Source: MFZZ01 sp964610165 (lineage in GTDB: Bacteria; Patescibacteriota; Microgenomatia; UBA1406; GWC2-37-13). From it: a DNA stretch of 44,249 nt. Each line of letters opens with the position of its first letter. Position 1 is the first letter of the stretch. The notes beneath the pieces were generated by a model. The model saw nothing but the letters and a program-made list of their open reading frames with translations. It had not been told where the DNA came from and ran no database searches. Position numbers and translations under genes: made by a program. This document shows, one piece after another, positions 24,381 through 33,822 of the stretch. The stretch lies in the NCBI GenBank assembly GCA_964610165.1, contig CAZSUZ010000010.1, forward strand, positions 1 to 44,249, given 5' to 3'.

Positions 24381-26417
24381 CTAATACGAACTGACTGCGT
24401 CTGCAGTCGAAGCTTCAGAGAACATTCCTGGTAAGAAACCTGACACATTCATGTTCTCTGGCCAGAACGTAAGTACATTTTGGCAATCTGCACGTCGACA
24501 ATCGCCATTTCGAACGTAGACGGTGACATTGCCAAAAATATACGGTTCCTCACGTGGTACCAGAATAACTTCTTCTCCGCCAGTTGGTTTCCAGGTAGCT
24601 TCCTTAATAATGGAAGCACCTCCTGGATACTTATCAAGAAGGAAGTAAAGCTCGCCGAGTGCAAATTTAAGAGCTAACTGATGAATTGCAGCATGCTCCC
24701 ATTTGCAATCGAAACCTCGACTCTGATCAAACGGAATAAAATACGGTAATTCACCCTGACGAAGAATCCCAATATTACAGTGGGGATCTTCATGAGCGTG
24801 AACAAGCCGGAATATTACTTTCCGTTCTTCTTGAATCGTTTCTTCCTTACAAATGATGTCGTTGTCATTTGCATCACGATACACAATGAGTTTGGTTCGG
24901 AATTCAACAGGTTTGTCTGGGTATACTTCCCAGTCAGACCATTGTGATTCTTCCTTGACCATCTCCCGACATCCTGGACTGACAATGAGAGGTAACCGGA
25001 GAAGTCCATTCCACTTCTCAACTTGTGTTATCTCCCGTGATCCACATTCCTTTTCTGGATTGTGTATGTCCACAATCTTAATGATCTTGATACGGAATAC
25101 GTATCCAGGCATCGTTGGGTGTGGTTGCCATCCTGACCATTCACCTGGCACTTCCTTTGTCTCCTTACACTCCTCAGGAGTGTTTGTTGACGTAGGAGTT
25201 GGTGTCAGGGTTGAGGTTGGGGTACTTGTTGCCGTCGGTTCACCCGTATTGGTGGGTGTGGACGTCGCCGTCGGCGTACTGGTATTCGTCGGAATCTCTG
25301 TAGCCGTCGGTGTTGCCGAAGGAGTAAGAGTTCCGGTAGGAGTACTCGTTGGCGTTGAACTGGGTGTTGGTGTTTCCGTCACCACAGTTTCTGTTGCTGT
25401 GGGAGTACTCGTTGCTGTGTACGTTGGCGTACTGGTATTCGTGGGAGTCTCTGTTACCGTCGGCGTTGCCGTTGGTGTAAGAGTCTCCGTCGGAGTACCT
25501 GTTGGCGTTTGTGTAACAGTGGGTGTCGCCGTTGCCGTACTTGTATCGGTAGGCGTTGGCGTCACTGTTGCGGTCGCTGTCCCCGTATTTGTTGGGGTGG
25601 ATGTCGCCGTTGGCGTACTGGTATTCGTTTGTGTCGGTGTTGGGGTAGCTTTTTCACCACATTGAACTTCAATGCCACCTTCCGACACACCAGGAGGTCT
25701 TCCAAGATAAGTCTTACCATAGCGAATACTCTTATCAGGACTACTAATAGTAGTACCGCCCCAGACATAGCCATCAAAGCCTGTTGGATAATGATTTGTT
25801 AAACTATCCTCAGCGCCTGCCCAGCTATTTTCACCTGGACCAATAAGATTATCAAAAAAACCAATTCCAATTTCAGCCTCTCCAGGTTGTTGAGCGCTAT
25901 TCCATGCCTTCACGTAAATATCATGAGACATTTGATTGCGAACATTATTATCAACCTGATTTGGATCTACAATACATGCCACAACCAAATGATTTTCATA
26001 TTTGATTGTAGGTGTAGATGAACAATCGACAGAAATTGGACCAACATCATGACGAGCAAGGAAGTTATTGTTTTCATCTCTGATTTCAATATATCCCCAA
26101 GCTTCATCATAATCTGATATATCAGCTTCAACGCCATTTTCCTCATATTGTCCAATTGCCATTGGACTCGGAGGACCGGCTAACTGAACTTCAGTTTGGC
26201 CTTGATCTTTGCCAAAAATCTTACCATCAAAATAAATACTTGATGGTCTTTCATTCTTGGCACCAATCTTCATAACGCAACCTACTTCCACTTTGATATA
26301 AATATCAAGTGGAAAATCAAGACTGCTGGCATACGTGCTTTGAATTGGCAATAGCAACATTGCTACAACCAATGTAATAGCACCAATGCCTAACCAAAAA
26401 CCACTCTTGCGTTTCAT
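24381..26417 (-). CDS. Secreted surface protein with long Thr/Pro linker; GC-elevated, Shine-Dalgarno-led
   Basis: 678 aa. Signal peptide at residues 1-31 (MKRKSGFWLGIGAITLVVAM, cleaved near TYASS). Residues 32-260 form an N-terminal beta-rich domain with scattered Cys. Residues about 265-410 are a Thr/Pro/Ser linker of repeated TPT steps. Residues 415-678 contain two Trp-rich repeats (EWSGWQPHPTMPGYVFR and QWSDWEVYPDKPVEFR) and a Cys-containing C-terminal domain. No membrane anchor or sorting motif is visible. The gene and its leader are clearly richer in G+C than their neighbours. It alone has a strong Shine-Dalgarno, AAGGAG, 6 bases before ATG. Family not recognised. Transfer from a richer-GC relative, or tuning for high expression, are both possible. 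Confidence 0.8.
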   Translation of the reverse strand: MKRKSGFWLGIGAITLVVAMLLLPIQSTYASSLDFPLDIYIKVEVGCVMKIGAKNERPSSIYFDGKIFGKDQGQTEVQLAGPPSPMAIGQYEENGVEADISDYDEAWGYIEIRDENNNFLARHDVGPISVDCSSTPTIKYENHLVVACIVDPNQVDNNVRNQMSHDIYVKAWNSAQQPGEAEIGIGFFDNLIGPGENSWAGAEDSLTNHYPTGFDGYVWGGTTISSPDKSIRYGKTYLGRPPGVSEGGIEVQCGEKATPTPTQTNTSTPTATSTPTNTGTATATVTPTPTDTSTATATPTVTQTPTGTPTETLTPTATPTVTETPTNTSTPTYTATSTPTATETVVTETPTPSSTPTSTPTGTLTPSATPTATEIPTNTSTPTATSTPTNTGEPTATSTPTSTLTPTPTSTNTPEECKETKEVPGEWSGWQPHPTMPGYVFRIKIIKIVDIHNPEKECGSREITQVEKWNGLLRLPLIVSPGCREMVKEESQWSDWEVYPDKPVEFRTKLIVYRDANDNDIICKEETIQEERKVIFRLVHAHEDPHCNIGILRQGELPYFIPFDQSRGFDCKWEHAAIHQLALKFALGELYFLLDKYPGGASIIKEATWKPTGGEEVILVPREEPYIFGNVTVYVRNGDCRRADCQNVLTFWPENMNVSGFLPGMFSEASTADAVSSY
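25190..25650 (-). repeat. Degenerate repeats encoding the Thr/Pro linker
   Basis: Short imperfect units rich in gtcggcgt/gttggagt encode TPT-, STPT- and TATPT-type steps. The opposite strand stays open for long distances here only because of this repetition. Confidence 0.8.
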
Positions 26418-26563
26418 CTAACTCTCCTTTCGCTTTACAGCGACATACAAAAAACCAAAACGGCCTCGCCGATAATTTACTTCTCCTCTCCGTTCCCAAA
26501 ACTTCTGGTCTGCCTAAACGGTGAGCAGACAATTCCTTAAGAGTAAGAAACTAACTGCTCACC
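26418..26563 (-). promoter_or_regulatory. Structured, switch-like mRNA leader with Shine-Dalgarno
   Basis: In transcript order: GGTGAGCAG (26563-26555) can pair perfectly with CTGCTCACC (26528-26520). Alternatively GTCTGC (26530-26525) can pair with GCAGAC (26513-26508). The two helices share 26525-26528 and exclude each other. Then comes a short GC hairpin CGGC-GAG-GCCG (26471-26461) followed by a T-rich run (26460-26449), then CGCT-GTAA-AGCG (26442-26431) with a GNRA tetraloop. AAGGAG (26429-26424) is 6 nt before ATG. This is the layout of a riboswitch or attenuator; no known class is recognised. Confidence 0.55.
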
Positions 26564-26625
26564 ATCAAAACAAACCATAAAAATTTCGTATTTTACATCA
26601 TCTTGTTAACGTGCACTATATCTCT

Positions 26626-26650
26626 TTTTTATTATGCTTCATAATAAAAA
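26626..26650. repeat. Perfect AT-rich inverted repeat
   Basis: Arms of 11 bp (TTTTTATTATG and CATAATAAAAA) around a 3-base loop. It has no GC core and no T tract on either side, so it is unlikely to be an intrinsic terminator. It lies in the far-upstream part of the leader of the 678-aa gene. Confidence 0.5.
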
Positions 26651-26707
26651 GAAATATAAAACTAAAAACTTGTTGGAACAATATTTTTAGCTATAAATAA
26701 ACGGCCA

Positions 26708-26736
26708 ATTATAACAAGAATTATGAAGTTATTCAA
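26708..26736 (-). promoter_or_regulatory. Probable promoter of the GC-elevated surface gene
   Basis: Minus strand TTGAAT (26736-26731), a 17-bp spacer, TATAAT (26713-26708). No gene starts nearby, and the next minus-strand gene begins at 26417, so the leader would be about 284 nt. A weaker, closer promoter is not excluded. Confidence 0.55.
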
Positions 26737-26780
26737 TTTTATAGGCTAAATCTTACAAACTAGAAAAGTAAAAGAAGATG

Positions 26781-26854
26781 TGTCCTCGAGAAGATTCGAA
26801 CTTCCGGCCTTTGGTTCCGCAAACCAACGCTCTATCCAGCTGAGCTACGAGGAC
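26781..26854 (-). tRNA. tRNA-Arg (anticodon GCG)
   Basis: 74 nt. Acceptor GTCCTCG/CGAGGAC, anticodon stem TTGGT/ACCAA with loop TTGCGGA, giving anticodon GCG. Discriminator A; CCA not encoded. An extended -10 (TGATACAAT, 26878-26870) lies just upstream. G34 at this position is unusual, since most bacteria use A34 (inosine) for CGN codons. Confidence 0.93.
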
Positions 26855-26909
26855 ATTTTTGTACTCACTATTGTATCATGAAGAATGTTGAAACAAAAGA
26901 AGATAAGGC

Positions 26910-28601
26910 TTACCAACTACCTCCTCCTCCCCCACCTCCACCACCCCCAGAAAACCCTCCACCACCTGATCCAGAAGAAAAACCAGAACTTGATGTTGGT
27001 GGGTTTGCTGCAGAATTAAAAGATGAAAATGACGAATTCAAACTACGTGTAAATGCATCTGCAGTAAAAACACGACCAGTCGTATAACCAACATACCAAT
27101 CTGGTTCTTTTAAATTAATATCCTTAAATCTATCAGCCCATACCTTTTCTACACCGAAAGCAACAGCAAAAGGTAATAATTTTTCAAAAAATAACTGATT
27201 TTTAGCTTGAAATTCTAGCTGTCTTTCTTGAGAATTGAGGAAATTTTTTAGTGAACGTGTAAGATTTGCAGCATGTACTCCTTCAAGTGTTTTACGAGGC
27301 ATAAGTCTTCCAAAAATTGAAGCTGATAAAATTAAAAAGAAATTAAATGTTACTGCAGCTGCACCTGTCATACCAAGATAAAAATTACGAACTTTTTCTG
27401 GATGTTCTGGAAAATAACCTTCAAGTACAAGACTATGATATAGCTCATCTTGAACTTTTTTTACAGTTTCATACAGTTTTGCCTTTTTTAAATGTAATAA
27501 ATTCCCTTCTATAAATAAATCTTTCAGAAGTGTTTTTTCAAAATTACGAAGTGATGAATCATGAATAAACTCTTTTGTTTTTTCTAATGAAAAATCATTT
27601 TTCTTATTTTCAATAATTCTCAGATATCCTCTTCTTGCTAAATCTACTAATAATGCAGATATTTCTCTTGTGCCTGCATGCTCATCAATTAATGTTCCAG
27701 TTTCTGCTGGAGTTAAATGCCTACCTTTTTTAGTTTTTGGAGCTTCAAATAATGATTGTGTTCTACCTTCAATAGAAAAAGGATCTCTTCCACTTAAATA
27801 CCATTTAAGCGGCAAATAGATAGGATAAATTATATACCAAGAAAATGCTGCAATAATGATAACAATTAATGTGATTTTACCACCAATTGTGTCCCAAAAT
27901 GAAACTACTTCCACTGGATTTAATTCAAGAACAAGATTTTTTGGAAACGTTACAACAAGAGTTAATCCTTCCTGAGGATTTAAAGGTAGATTTGTAGCAA
28001 CTACAGCAGAAGAAATAGTACTTTCAAAACTACAGTTTCTTTCTGACGAACCTGTAATACCGGTGTAACATTCAACAGTTCTAAATGGAATATCTACATT
28101 CTCTGGCAAACTTACAGATGTAGAAGCCGATGCAATTGGAATATTCCAGTCATTACCAGTTACATTCCAATACAATTCATCAAACTCAGAAAAGTAAGTT
28201 AGGGCTCCACCAATACGATATTTAATTACGTATGTATTTAAACCCGTAATAGTTTTATCTGGATCTCCAATCTTTATCTCTACACTACCTGCATTCCTGG
28301 ATTCGCTATAGTTATATGCTTCACCTTGTTCATTTACTACTGATAGTAAATTAAAAGACATTCTAAAAGTTTTACCTTCTGTATTTATTTTATCTAGTGG
28401 AATAGTGCGAAAGATGCCATGTCTTTGATCTGTTCCGAAATCGTACTGTAACGTTTCTGTAACTACAATCCCTCCATTTTCCTGAATTTGAATATCTGTA
28501 TCAAACCTTCTTATATGTTCTCCATACAATTCTTGAGCATGAGGAGTTACTGTAAATACGGAAAACAATATTATTAATAGAATTACTTTAAGAAGTTTCA
28601 T
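26910..28601 (-). CDS. DUF2207 membrane protein with Gly-rich tail
   Basis: 563 aa. Starting at ATG 28601 the protein opens with a signal peptide (MKLLKVILLIILFSVFTVTP). TACAAT (28613-28608) ends exactly 6 bp before that ATG, so the longer reading from 28625 is rejected. An extracellular beta-rich DUF2207 domain follows (RRFDTDIQIQENGGIVVTE, QRHGIFRTIPL). A membrane helix is near residue 245 (ITLIVIIIAAFSWYIIYPIY). A cytoplasmic region includes a winged-helix-like stretch (REISALLVDLARRGYLRI), then a second hydrophobic pair. The C-terminus is Ser/Gly-rich and ends in poly-Gly SW, as is usual in this family. DUF2207 function is unknown. Confidence 0.88.
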   Translation of the reverse strand: MKLLKVILLIILFSVFTVTPHAQELYGEHIRRFDTDIQIQENGGIVVTETLQYDFGTDQRHGIFRTIPLDKINTEGKTFRMSFNLLSVVNEQGEAYNYSESRNAGSVEIKIGDPDKTITGLNTYVIKYRIGGALTYFSEFDELYWNVTGNDWNIPIASASTSVSLPENVDIPFRTVECYTGITGSSERNCSFESTISSAVVATNLPLNPQEGLTLVVTFPKNLVLELNPVEVVSFWDTIGGKITLIVIIIAAFSWYIIYPIYLPLKWYLSGRDPFSIEGRTQSLFEAPKTKKGRHLTPAETGTLIDEHAGTREISALLVDLARRGYLRIIENKKNDFSLEKTKEFIHDSSLRNFEKTLLKDLFIEGNLLHLKKAKLYETVKKVQDELYHSLVLEGYFPEHPEKVRNFYLGMTGAAAVTFNFFLILSASIFGRLMPRKTLEGVHAANLTRSLKNFLNSQERQLEFQAKNQLFFEKLLPFAVAFGVEKVWADRFKDINLKEPDWYVGYTTGRVFTADAFTRSLNSSFSSFNSAANPPTSSSGFSSGSGGGGFSGGGGGGGGGGSW

Positions 28602-28644
28602 AAGATTATTGTATCTAAATTCCATTTAGAATACCTATTGAATC

Positions 28645-31600
28645 TTATTTTACTCTCAGTGAATAAGATTTCTTAATAGCATCAGCACCGGTACTATTTG
28701 CCTCAATAGTAATAGTAAATGTCCCTGTAGTACCAGCTGCTCCAAGAACAAAACAATTACTTCCATTAAATGAATTTAAACAATTAATTCTTAAACCTGA
28801 AGGAGCACCTACTCCTTTTGCCGTAACTCTACCTCTATTTGAACTGGTTATCTGAATTAATGTCAGATACGGTCTCCAACGTCGTGCTTCCGGTAAATTG
28901 CTACCAGTTGGTTTTATAGTTAGTATAGCTTTCACTACAGTAGGCGTAGGTATTCTTATAGTAGGTGTTGGAATCTTTGTAGGTGTATTAGTCGGTATTG
29001 GTATTTTGGTCACTGTTGGTGTTGGTGTTTTAGTTACTGTCGGAGTAGGTGTACGAGTAGGAGATGGCGTTGGTGTTTTAGTAGATGTAGGTTTAGGTGT
29101 ATTCGTTGGAATTGGAATAATACCAAGTGGAAATTCATAAATACCTGCAGGTCCGCCTCCTGGGTTCCTTAATTCAAAGATTGCCTGTGCTGTAGGTTTA
29201 CCACCTAATACTATTTGCGAATATTTATTATCACCAACTCTATTTCCAACTTGATACCCTTGTGGAAGAGTAATCCATATTTTTGTACTTCCATAACTAT
29301 TAGATCTAAATAAAAATTTCCAATTCGGTGCAGACAAAATTGTTTTGAGAGTAATATTATTAGATTGTATAAATGCAATTTCTAGCGGTTGCTTCACTTG
29401 TTCTTCATTCAAATCTGCTTTTCCATTGTTATTGGTATCGTACCAGACATATCCACTGACAGACTCCAATCGTGGCGTTGGTGTAGGTGTATTTGTTGGA
29501 GTTGGCGTTTTTGTTGGCAGTGGTGTAAAACTTGGTATTGGAGTATTAGTTGGAGTAGGTGTATTTGTTACTGTTGGCGTAGGTACAATTAATTGAGTCA
29601 TTAGATAATTATTATTACGTTTTGAATTAGCATGTCTATGCAACCAAGCAATTTTTGAAGCAGTATTATCATATTCAATAATCCCATAACCTCCTAGAAT
29701 CATATCTAACTTACCGTTATTATCTAAGTCAGAAAGGGCTAAAGAAACAGATACACCTTCATACGGATTTAATATTTTCCATTCACCATCTACATTTTGA
29801 ATCTCTTTGGTTGAATGATTAAACTCTTGAACACTTAAATAACCACGACTATCTGTATTAAAATGCCCTGTTGCGTAGATTTCCATATTTGTATCGTTAT
29901 CAAAATCCGCAATAGAAATCTCATCAAATAAATAGTCGTTAGAACTATACACAGGGGAAAAACCTTCAAACAATAAATCTCCATTGTTGTTAAATACACG
30001 AGAAGTGCGAGTTCCTTTTGTGTATGTATATACATCTGGATAAGAATCATTATTAAAATCGGCAATACGTACTGACGACGCCACAGGATGTGGTTTGGAC
30101 CAAAGTTGTATTATCTGGTTATTATTTAATTGCAAAACTTTTAAGTCAGTTTGTGTAGTAAGTATAATTTCATCTTTTTTATCCTTATTTAAGTCAACAA
30201 TTGCAATTTTATTTCCAAAATAGCTACCACTTGTAATAAAAGAACCATTACCATCAATAATGGTAAATGAAGTTTGTCCCATCAATAAAATTTCTAAATC
30301 TCCATTACCATCAAAATCTCCAGAGACTGGCCAACTTAGACTAAACACGACAGAATCATGATTAAAACTCCATATATTTTCAAATAAACCTGTACTATTT
30401 TGTTCATATGCCTTTAATCCCTTTTCTTGAATTGAAGTTTGATACGAATATAACTCATCTATTCCATTATTATTTGCATCAGCCGCAAGTATATTCGGCT
30501 GGAATCCTCCTTTGTAACTAAATGTTTTAGTAAATGAATCAATTTTGTTGCCATCTTTATCATAGACAAAAATATTTTCTTCATGTTGATTTGTAATACT
30601 TTTATTAGTTTGAAGGGCAATCTCTTTCCCGGCTCTTGTCTTATCAAATTCTCCAATTACAACCTCTCCTTTTGCTAGGACTTCCCATTTTAGATTGTAA
30701 TTACTATCATAAACTGCAAGATAATTATCGCCAGATTGTGATTCCAGTCTATATTCTGTGGCAATAATTTCCTTTTTTGAATCACCATCAAGATCCTCAA
30801 TTAAAACTTGACCTAATCTTGAAGTAAGATTTGTACCGAAACTAGGAATTGCCCCATGAATATTTCTCCATGTAGTATTATTTTTTTGTTTAAACTCTAT
30901 TTTTTTTATTGATATAAGTTTTTGACCAGACTTAAGGAATAATGTTGTTTTGATTTCATAGATTCCTTTTTTTGCATTTATAGGTAATGATACTTTACCA
31001 AATTCGGCTGCTTTACCAGATAGCTGTGAACTTGTGACTGGCAATCTGATAGTTTTACCATCATTTACAAGTGTTACGCCTTGTTTTAACCATTGTGAAT
31101 CTTGTACATGCTTATATTCAATAGTATAAAAATCAAAATCATCTGCAGAAACCTTTCCTGAAACAACAAATTCTGAGCCTACTATTGCTTTTTCAGCTGG
31201 AAATAATACTTCAAACTGTATATTTGTCGGAGGAATAAATGTAGTACCTGTACTATTAATAACTCCCCATCCAAATTGTTCTGTATGTTGTCCTGCTCTA
31301 GAGCCTAATGAATTAAATCGTAAATAATTTTGAAAATAATCTAACGATTTATGTTGAGAATCTTGTAGCCAAGCTGGATTTTTTGCAAGTAATAAAGCAG
31401 CAACACCCGCCACATGAGGTGCTGCCATTGAAGTACCAGACAAACGCAAATATTTACCTCCTACTGTTAAATCTGCATCTTGATTACTTTGTGAAGAAAG
31501 AAGAGAAAGAATATTAGAACAATGCCCTGGTTTAGAGTTATAAAAACAGGTTGAACCACCACCAGGTGCCGCTACATCTACGACACTCCCGTAATTTGAA

Positions 31601-32877
31601 TAATTAAGTTTATTTAAATTTTCATCGACAGCAGCAACAGTAATAACATTTGGATGAGAAGCAGGATACTGTTTATTTGAATGATTATTACCATTCCCGG
31701 CAGAAGCTACAATAATAACGTTTGATGCAACAGCATAATCAATTGCATCTTTATAAGCCAAACTCTCATTACCGCCTAAACTCATATTAATGACATGGGC
31801 TCCATTATCAACTGCATATCGAATACCTTTTATAATTGATAGTGTGTCACCTGTTCCATTACTATTCATTGCTTTAACTGCCATTATTTTGGCATTACTT
31901 GTTATACCTGCAATTCCATCACTATTATTTGTTCTTGATGATATTACACCAGCTACATGTGTACCATGATTGTTATCATCAACGATATTCCCTGTGTTAT
32001 ATATACTATTACATCCATATATATCATCTATACAGCCATTTTGATCATTATCAATACTGTCATTCCCAATTTCCTTGGTATTTTTCCAGAAATTACCTAA
32101 TTCACTATGATTTATATCAACACCTGTATCAATTACGGCAACAACTATACCTGAAACATCTGTGTTCCAATTTTCACTTGAATTCGTTTTTTTTATATTC
32201 CATTGATAGTCATGAGGTGGATTCCATTTTGCGTCTCTATTTCCAACTTCATTCGGATAACTATCAGTATAATACGGATCATTAGGGGCGGCATCAATTC
32301 TATAGATATAATTTGGCTCTGCATATTCAATTTCAGGATTTAAAGATAATTCTTCTGCAACTTCTACTATAGATACATTATCATCAAAAGTAACTTTTAA
32401 GGTAGATTCTACTACTTCCTCTTCTATAGAATCTACTTTATCAGGTTGTATTGATTCAGTAGTTGCCTCAACTTCACTTTGAGGAGTACTTTTAGACACA
32501 TCTTCATAAGCTTTTTCTACTGTTTCTGCCTGATATTCTGTTTTTAACTCATTTATAACAGTAGGTAGAAGTTCAGTACTTACATTTAATAAATTGGAAT
32601 CAGTTGATTCAGTTGATTCACCTAATACTTGACTCGAAGTAATACCATCATCTATATCCTCTGCTAGTGGTTCTTTTAATTTAATAATAATTTCTCCCTT
32701 TACATATTCTGGTTCAGTTGGTATTTCTACAGGAACATACTGCTCAACATTTTCCTGCGCATTATTATTAAAAATAATTTTATTTTTTATTGCGTATTGT
32801 GATAAAGGCAATAACGCAAGAAGTAAAAGAATAAAGACCGTAAGTAAACGCTGCTTTTTTTTAGAAAGATTATCCAT
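28645..32877 (-). CDS. Multidomain subtilisin-like (S8) surface protease
   Basis: 1410 aa. I chose ATG 32877 (MDNLSKKKQRLL), giving a proper signal anchor; TATTAT lies 5 bp upstream of it. Residues about 55-190 form a propeptide-like region (YVKGEIIIKLKEPL, NPEIEYAEPNYIY). The peptidase domain has the full triad: VIDTGVD near 248, NHGTHVAG near 303 and GTSMAAPHVAG near 482. Next come at least seven FG-GAP/VCBS-type calcium loops (DLDGDSKKE, DFDGNGDLE, DLNKDKKDE, DFDNDTNME and others), likely a beta-propeller. Then a Thr/Pro linker, an SdrD-B-like domain (GYVWYDTNNNGKADLNEE), a second linker and an Ig-like end. No sorting motif is visible. It probably degrades or matures proteins at the cell surface. 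Confidence 0.9.
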   Translation of the reverse strand: MDNLSKKKQRLLTVFILLLLALLPLSQYAIKNKIIFNNNAQENVEQYVPVEIPTEPEYVKGEIIIKLKEPLAEDIDDGITSSQVLGESTESTDSNLLNVSTELLPTVINELKTEYQAETVEKAYEDVSKSTPQSEVEATTESIQPDKVDSIEEEVVESTLKVTFDDNVSIVEVAEELSLNPEIEYAEPNYIYRIDAAPNDPYYTDSYPNEVGNRDAKWNPPHDYQWNIKKTNSSENWNTDVSGIVVAVIDTGVDINHSELGNFWKNTKEIGNDSIDNDQNGCIDDIYGCNSIYNTGNIVDDNNHGTHVAGVISSRTNNSDGIAGITSNAKIMAVKAMNSNGTGDTLSIIKGIRYAVDNGAHVINMSLGGNESLAYKDAIDYAVASNVIIVASAGNGNNHSNKQYPASHPNVITVAAVDENLNKLNYSNYGSVVDVAAPGGGSTCFYNSKPGHCSNILSLLSSQSNQDADLTVGGKYLRLSGTSMAAPHVAGVAALLLAKNPAWLQDSQHKSLDYFQNYLRFNSLGSRAGQHTEQFGWGVINSTGTTFIPPTNIQFEVLFPAEKAIVGSEFVVSGKVSADDFDFYTIEYKHVQDSQWLKQGVTLVNDGKTIRLPVTSSQLSGKAAEFGKVSLPINAKKGIYEIKTTLFLKSGQKLISIKKIEFKQKNNTTWRNIHGAIPSFGTNLTSRLGQVLIEDLDGDSKKEIIATEYRLESQSGDNYLAVYDSNYNLKWEVLAKGEVVIGEFDKTRAGKEIALQTNKSITNQHEENIFVYDKDGNKIDSFTKTFSYKGGFQPNILAADANNNGIDELYSYQTSIQEKGLKAYEQNSTGLFENIWSFNHDSVVFSLSWPVSGDFDGNGDLEILLMGQTSFTIIDGNGSFITSGSYFGNKIAIVDLNKDKKDEIILTTQTDLKVLQLNNNQIIQLWSKPHPVASSVRIADFNNDSYPDVYTYTKGTRTSRVFNNNGDLLFEGFSPVYSSNDYLFDEISIADFDNDTNMEIYATGHFNTDSRGYLSVQEFNHSTKEIQNVDGEWKILNPYEGVSVSLALSDLDNNGKLDMILGGYGIIEYDNTASKIAWLHRHANSKRNNNYLMTQLIVPTPTVTNTPTPTNTPIPSFTPLPTKTPTPTNTPTPTPRLESVSGYVWYDTNNNGKADLNEEQVKQPLEIAFIQSNNITLKTILSAPNWKFLFRSNSYGSTKIWITLPQGYQVGNRVGDNKYSQIVLGGKPTAQAIFELRNPGGGPAGIYEFPLGIIPIPTNTPKPTSTKTPTPSPTRTPTPTVTKTPTPTVTKIPIPTNTPTKIPTPTIRIPTPTVVKAILTIKPTGSNLPEARRWRPYLTLIQITSSNRGRVTAKGVGAPSGLRINCLNSFNGSNCFVLGAAGTTGTFTITIEANSTGADAIKKSYSLRVK

Positions 32878-33025
32878 GAATAATAATAGAATGAAAGAAT
32901 CAAATATAAAAGTCAACTGATTAACAAATATAAAGTGCTTCGCCTATAAATAAACAAAAGTTTTTTGCCTATTGTAAAAAACTAAACAATGTATATTGAT
33001 TATATTTTTATATTATCTTAAATTA

Positions 33026-33787
33026 TTATATTTTTTCACCAGAATGAAGCTTCCATAAGATATTAAATTTAATTTTTTCGAAATAAGCTATTTGAGGATC
33101 AGCAATTAATACAATATAGGGTTCATTAACTTTATATGTAATATATGCTACAGTTTCATCGTAGATAATATGGTCAACTTCAGATGAATACTGTTGATCT
33201 AGTAATATAACTTTATTCCTATCAGTTTCAACTTCTGCTTTAAACGTATAGTTTTGTGGTGTATTTTTAATAATTTGTTTTGTTTTAATCATTTTTTTTA
33301 AGCAAGACTCAAAAAAATCTTCACCAATATCACCCAATATTTGTCGACCTATATTGGACATAAAATGCATACAAATAGCTTCACTTTGTAATGCTTCGTT
33401 AAATAATTCTTTCACTCCTTTTGTCCCTTGTTTTACAGAGAGAACCGGTCTGCCTTGGTTGCGATTATATAATGCTTTAATTTGTGATAATTCTTTATCT
33501 AATATTTTTGCAGTGTTTTTATAAACTTCTTCTTTTTTTTTAACTAAGATTACTAGTTCTTCTGGTGAGGCTGGAATATATTTTTTTCTTTTTCCCTCAA
33601 TTTCCTCTTTTAATAATCCTTTTTCTAATAAGGATTCTACCAATAGATACACGGTCGTTCTAGGTATACCTGTATTTTGTGCATACTCCAACACTGTTGA
33701 AGCTTGTGTTTCAAATGCATTCAGATAAATAAGTATCTCTTCTTCTGTAATACCAAGTACTTTTAGGTGTGTTTTCAATAGATCCAT
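33026..33787 (-). CDS. TrmB-family transcriptional regulator
   Basis: 253 aa. Residues 1-75 are the TrmB-type winged helix (LKVLGITEEEILIYLNAF, TGIPRTTVYLLVESLLEKGL). A coiled-coil linker follows (VILVKKKEEVYKNTAKILDKE), then a C-terminal sensing domain from about 110 to 250. TrmB relatives bind sugars or similar ligands and repress transport or metabolic genes. TTGACA-17 bp-TACACT ends 6 bp before the ATG. A perfect 8+8 inverted repeat covers the -35, which suggests autoregulation. The C-terminal part is too divergent to name the ligand. Confidence 0.85.
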   Translation of the reverse strand: MDLLKTHLKVLGITEEEILIYLNAFETQASTVLEYAQNTGIPRTTVYLLVESLLEKGLLKEEIEGKRKKYIPASPEELVILVKKKEEVYKNTAKILDKELSQIKALYNRNQGRPVLSVKQGTKGVKELFNEALQSEAICMHFMSNIGRQILGDIGEDFFESCLKKMIKTKQIIKNTPQNYTFKAEVETDRNKVILLDQQYSSEVDHIIYDETVAYITYKVNEPYIVLIADPQIAYFEKIKFNILWKLHSGEKI

Positions 33788-33793
33788 GTTATA

Positions 33794-33822
33794 AGTGTAA
33801 ATAAAATAAATAGTTATGTCAA
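33794..33822 (-). promoter_or_regulatory. Promoter of the TrmB regulator
   Basis: Minus strand TTGACA (33822-33817), a 17-bp spacer, TACACT (33799-33794), and 6 bp to the ATG at 33787. Confidence 0.78.

Noticed and set aside
24853..25665. Long plus-strand frame of VGVGV-type residues opposite the Thr/Pro linker
   Set aside because: It is the reverse complement of the repeated TPT codons, with no promoter or start context. The same applies at 28898-29140 and 29345-29596.
26878..27087. Plus-strand frame with poly-Pro
   Set aside because: It mirrors the poly-Gly tail of the DUF2207 gene.
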